Assembly (NCBI GenBank): GCA_041645325.1
Contig: JBAZQI010000032.1
Location: 1 to 10,853, forward strand
Origin: JAFCCL01 sp041645325
GTDB lineage: Archaea > Iainarchaeota > Iainarchaeia > Iainarchaeales > GCA-2688035
Length of the DNA stretch: 10,853 nt
Reading direction: 5' to 3'
A program made the translations under genes and the position numbers. Numbering within the stretch: position 1 is the stretch's first letter; the number at the start of each line of letters is the position of its first letter. The notes beneath the pieces were generated by a model that was given only the letters and a program-made list of their open reading frames with translations, was not told where the DNA came from and made no database searches. Positions 10,101 through 10,853 of the stretch are shown here, piece by piece.

Positions 10101-10853
10101 TAAACGAGAACAGCTGTGACGAGTCAAACCCGGATTACATTTACTGTGATGCAACGCAGTTCAGCATAGAGGTGCTGAAAAAGGTGCAGAAGCTGCGCGA
10201 GTTCATTGAGTCAAACAGGCCGTTTGACTGCCCGACAAGCGCGGCGGCAGTTGCAGTTGAGGAACAGAAGCTTGTCCAGACAGGGCAGGATGTTGGCATT
10301 ACAAGGATTCAGGCAAGCAGGGTGGGCTCAAGCGACGTCAATGTGGCGGTAACCATGGAAAGCAACAACGCGCAGTCAATGAACGCCGAACTGAGGATTT
10401 ACCTGAAACAAGGCAGCAGTGTCGTGAAGAGCTGCACAAGGCAGTTCAGCCTGATAAGCAAGGTAACCGAGTCATGCAACCTTGCAGGAATTGGGGAAGG
10501 CGAATATACCATTGACGCAAGCATTGTTCCCATATTGTGCAGCGGATGCGGCAACAGCGATGCGGGCAATGACGTCATAAAGGCAACGCTTTTCATCGGC
10601 GCCGCGGGAATTGCGGAATGCGAGCCTTATAACACCAAAAGGCTTGTGCAGTTCCTTGAGGCAGGCGATTATTCGGCTTCGCAGATTGAACAGGTGCAAA
10701 AGCTCATCAGCTTTAATGCAAACCTCATGGAGGACGCTTACACAGCCGACTTCAGGTCAGACTTTGACGATTTCTGCAGTACCAAGAGCTTCTTTGACTG
10801 CCCCTCTTACTACCTTGAAACCGAGGGTCTGCACAGCTTCTTCGCTGATCCGG
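4130..10853 (+). CDS. Giant membrane-anchored surface protein B, 3'-partial (first 2,241 residues), paralogue of protein A
   Basis: The frame is open from ATG 4130 to the window edge with no stop, 2,241 codons. Upstream in frame, TAA at 4094 leaves only a CTG as an alternative start, so ATG 4130 is chosen; a weak GGGGAA lies 5 bases before it. Residues 1-46 are a charged N-tail and 48-67 one hydrophobic helix, giving a signal anchor with the rest outside. Residues 70-601 hold six carboxypeptidase-regulatory-like beta repeats, and a probable seventh lies at about 945-1022. Three Cys-paired domains follow (C1150-C1177, C1283-C1308, C1378-C1408). An insert at about 1431-1818 has glycine-zipper hydrophobic segments around a Trp-rich tandem repeat. 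The Trp/Cys signature is at W1986, W1988, C1996, C2006, and DAY...DFRSDF at 2202-2212. In protein A about 1.0 kb separates the latter motif from the stop, so B probably ends roughly 1 kb past the window. No enzyme domain is recognised; the role is unknown, plausibly adhesion or a surface scaffold. Confidence 0.93.
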   Translation, partial: MALEKQGGGLKEFYFGLEDKWYQAIDKIDSKIPIHGIVDRIDKIVPSFALFLVIVALIILLVAFQLFSAPVALFSFKVTDTDGVLLENASVRVFLDDSEVFSATTDGKGETGNARLVPGTKVTVSAAKTDFVEHSETIDVVESTYLYSIVLQSLEEKTYTISLKDSLGQPIREPVALSFACRNPDATPPAGITVSSGIATVTEPQGCNGLIVSLSGDGYDFKSSVELVQNQQTIYLQESAEETGTINAELYSSGELAVGGITVYLYKDNGTDSGLGPIETETSQNGRAVFEAGEGSYFLKTSGYGQYAAARSETFGIAPGDVKAVRIDLQKSIVGSVKAKIVNKVTNAVVDGARVSLLLGGSEIDTKVSSSDNDAVVEFPVSQDTLYTLVVDHEGYCLMAVHDAAIGSAAREIELTPVSQECGGMLEARVLDQSGNPVRNATVGLYNENGFSVGFGNLVSDINGSAVFSRVPSGDYKAFAFKESSGGWSDVEHFVQRTAEGTILTVVLIAGDGTVRVKVVDAEGQPLPYSQVAFVDAVTLLPVGGGTMPVQDLNGTVELTTRADKKVYIVAGKQGYANFTSTIVPVVSGNTQYIEAVLEKEILQGEVEIEFKGLYKGEKLAKSIAAGQEYEALFELRIPSNKNYDSVGMHVRTGDQGIIELDRILLKGLNVPGSAQVIRSTSYTPNTGYAIDSENISSGDAKWANIEWAAPSTGIVQVRVAISIRETAILGDQLNLFYRAWGEENGLYKRDPVDLELGEAESVAGKEGLYAKAKQEIFQLDIENICDKSFCFSASVLDEEEKLAYNATEGISARAFGPYRLTFSVLNNSDFEENSYLDAEIRVSNEDQALQLQEYRIKGAQNQERQGVVSGKSTDWVEAGNFLPNNSISGSVDFTPQKTGPGQILIEIRSGQMIRFSRIIYANVFSDKEFAVTVVPEMLPSGMENGITVTAKDNGTGAEIENALAKAKDRFGTVIAEKYTNAKGIAMLLLPALEPGEKLFLTVGKPGYAGFEKTLEVNPEVILVKPETIGVALNAKTKFESQNIFTVENRASFDLKIKSMKLNGQLYGLADKEKMENWLYAYVGETVKAGEIKELYLRGFLTEKGKKIQQAKSLEAELEITMEALGSEWTKAVPVKISIGLGGEVDDPTCFTITRKEWKGSTEGNPIEIQLEAQNNCSISGAPVSLRNISAQVEWQSNQTGNFSIRTAENSIELSSGYAKKFAGILGPEEKIAMVLEFSPNGGVNGKGIANIVFKAENPTESKAQELSNKLYAEIVTVNLIDCIAFSKDVLLIKPEASDKLVIQTVGCGARNEIRLDSELTVNNEKLSLGETDSKEVDVFAEKNIPGQYPIKVYAKGTDQVQEKLIKTIRARILASGCIELSRYEFDVFDNPNDPYDGYDTVEVINHCYDKPVTAHVKFDERDLVEAMKTGALVGLVTGLIGGFTRDKGTSFWTGQPNATQTAENTVNPKPAAAQPATPAANAPKPAAPATGGTGGSGGNPLAAVGAVIGGVIRAPADLLGGVWTGITGGNKPAGQTATGTPTGATTTTGGGTAQNAKTADDIALEIQNSGGSITQLDSTEIQWTDSKGVTWRTYLENGQWVNYNTTGTSGGTTQPSGQPASGTTAGGTQNAKTANDVAGEIGESGGNVITQTDNEIYWRDQTGTYWRTYLENNQWINNKSTITSGGTAGQADVYPPAGSTIGTTYGSYNTITGRPAGQEWIAPDGSVYIVKDTGDVYKEGDDGMYRKVQSASTANQAPAEDWTAAPTGLFFGTGQQGGVTGLLGGVVGGIGKAVMGKGSFLSWGLQGFIVGTAIAYFMQDKDEFSFTTIHDDLVYKGIALLMPGATLEDDKLVETPSTDIIVKDLEETSTAPNAADPRLSIEKRKLGFLNVGGVVQKDPATPLYRVLRVDGERLVYETEYELDKEKTPSLSIKERKADKERFRLQFNAFDPMTVKPDLRPISNCTLGNLVGVTGPDAVPKVSFNWDWAKINENSCDESNPDYIYCDATQFSIEVLKKVQKLREFIESNRPFDCPTSAAAVAVEEQKLVQTGQDVGITRIQASRVGSSDVNVAVTMESNNAQSMNAELRIYLKQGSSVVKSCTRQFSLISKVTESCNLAGIGEGEYTIDASIVPILCSGCGNSDAGNDVIKATLFIGAAGIAECEPYNTKRLVQFLEAGDYSASQIEQVQKLISFNANLMEDAYTADFRSDFDDFCSTKSFFDCPSYYLETEGLHSFFADP
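4271..4330 (+). other. Signal-anchor transmembrane helix of protein B (residues 48-67)
   Basis: About twenty almost uninterrupted hydrophobic residues (FALFLVIVALIILLVAFQLF) follow a 46-residue tail rich in Lys, Asp and Glu. The long charged tail and the lack of a small-residue cleavage motif favour an uncleaved type II anchor, with the tail in the cytoplasm and about 2,000 or more residues outside. It is the only strongly hydrophobic helix in the first 1,400 residues. Confidence 0.85.
4337..5932 (+). other. Six tandem carboxypeptidase-regulatory-like beta repeats (protein B residues 70-601)
   Basis: Six units of about 80-90 residues start near residues 70, 158, 244, 335, 423 and 512. They share a pattern: an alternating hydrophobic strand, a turn such as D.DG, D.LGQP, DQSGNP or DAEGQP, a strand of the type xAxVxVxL, a (T/S)D..G turn, then a closing strand after GY or a similar aromatic turn (for example DHEGYC, KQGYAN). 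This resembles the CarboxypepD_reg / transthyretin-like fold common in bacterial and archaeal surface proteins. Placed just after the membrane anchor, the array probably forms a rigid stalk. A further similar unit is likely at residues 945-1022 (IENALAKAKD, then KPGYAGFEK). Fold assignment is by pattern only. Confidence 0.65.
7577..8401 (+). other. Three Cys-paired beta domains (protein B residues 1150-1424)
   Basis: Three units share the same spacing. Each starts with Cys and an alternating hydrophobic strand (CFTITR, CIAFSK, CIELSR). A strand 20-25 residues later ends in a second Cys (QNNC, TVGC, INHC), and further strands follow. The Cys pairs are 27, 25 and 30 residues apart. Since the region should be outside the cell, each pair is a likely disulfide. 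Protein A has two matching units at its start in this window (C25-C116, containing an insert, and C193-C219). The third unit of B and the second of A are clearly alike, with C-I-x-L-S at the start and C-Y-D after the second Cys region. Confidence 0.65.
8420..8461 (+). other. Glycine-zipper hydrophobic segment 1 in protein B (residues 1431-1444)
   Basis: The residues GALVGLVTGLIGGF have Gly at i, i+4 and i+8, the GxxxGxxxG pattern of tightly packed helices in membranes. It is short for a full membrane span and directly follows the third Cys-paired domain. A further short Gly-rich hydrophobic stretch (LAAVGAVIGGVI) lies at residues 1502-1513, after an Ala/Pro/Gly/Thr-rich linker. Whether either inserts in a membrane is uncertain. 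Confidence 0.5.
8780..8968 (+). repeat. Trp-rich tandem repeat, copy 1 (63 residues)
   Basis: Copy 1 runs from GGTAQNAK to TSGGT in protein B, residues about 1551-1613. It shares about 37 of 62 aligned residues with copy 2, including QNAKTA, SGG, WRTYLEN, QW and the closing TSGGT. The copies share a 20-base identical block, CACAAAATGCCAAAACAGCA. The unit has the pattern W.D..G..WR.YLEN.QW. Codons here are unlike the flanks: Gln is mainly CAA and Thr and Ala are mostly A-ended, whereas the rest of the gene uses CAG. Confidence 0.85.
9008..9193 (+). repeat. Trp-rich tandem repeat, copy 2 (62 residues)
   Basis: Copy 2 runs from GGTQNAK to TSGGT, separated from copy 1 by a 13-residue Gly/Thr/Ser/Pro linker. 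Differences from copy 1 include mainly polar substitutions and one residue deletion after GGT. A possible degenerate third copy follows at about 9282-9376, with W..PDG..Y and GDVYK, but it lacks the WRTYLEN core. I do not recognise the unit as a named domain; a small carbohydrate- or peptide-binding beta module is only a guess. Confidence 0.85.
9461..9583 (+). other. Glycine-zipper and adjoining hydrophobic segment in protein B (residues 1778-1818)
   Basis: The first part, GGVTGLLGGVVGGIGKAVMG, contains Gly at every fourth position (GxxxGxxxG). After a KGS turn comes a second hydrophobic run (FLSWGLQGFIVGTAIAYFM), long enough to span a membrane, ending at charged QDKDE. Together they could form a helical hairpin. 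This is unexpected some 1,700 residues outside the signal anchor, and nothing similar is visible at the equivalent place in protein A. Confidence 0.6.
10076..10183 (+). other. Trp/Cys signature module in protein B
   Basis: The module reads SFNWDWAKI, then CDE, then YCDATQFSIE and LKK. W1986 and W1988 precede C1996 and, 10 residues later, C2006. The match with the protein A copy covers the FxWxW core, the CDE and the CDAxQFSIE block, while the loop between the cysteines varies in length and sequence. Conservation between otherwise diverged paralogues suggests a structural or binding core. Confidence 0.75.

Overview
The window holds two very large open reading frames on the + strand, separated by 112 bases, and no other gene I can support. 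Both run off the window: the first (1-4017) has no start inside it, and the second (4130-10853) has no stop. The second frame reads open for 2,241 codons with coherent protein sequence throughout.

The organism is most likely an archaeon, and I would guess a DPANN lineage such as Diapherotrites or Woesearchaeota (moderate to low confidence). Arginine is encoded mostly by AGG and isoleucine ATA codons are common. An archaeal-type TATA element (TTTATATA) sits about 50 bases before the second start. The ribosome-binding site is weak. The products are huge, Asn-X-Ser/Thr-rich, beta-rich surface-type proteins with no recognisable enzyme domain.

Layout. Bases 1-4017: C-terminal 1,338 residues of surface protein A, with cysteine-paired beta domains, two Tyr/Gly/Ser/Asn-rich low-complexity inserts, a Trp/Cys signature module and a long C-terminal region. 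Bases 4018-4129: intergenic region with a promoter. Bases 4130-10853: N-terminal 2,241 residues of surface protein B. It has a cytoplasmic N-tail and one signal-anchor helix, then six or seven carboxypeptidase-regulatory-like beta repeats. These are followed by a long beta-rich region, three cysteine-paired domains, and an insert of glycine-zipper hydrophobic segments flanking a Trp-rich tandem repeat. The same Trp/Cys signature module found in protein A comes last.

The main observation is that A and B are tandem paralogues. The first residues of A in the window align with B near residue 1265. From there both keep the same order of modules: Cys-paired domains, variable insert, FxWxW...CDE...CDAxQFSIE signature, then a DAY...DF(R)xDF motif. 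The inserts between conserved modules are unrelated. This looks like one membrane-anchored surface scaffold carrying exchangeable display regions, and I could not name a described family for it. A role in cell-cell or host contact is inference only.
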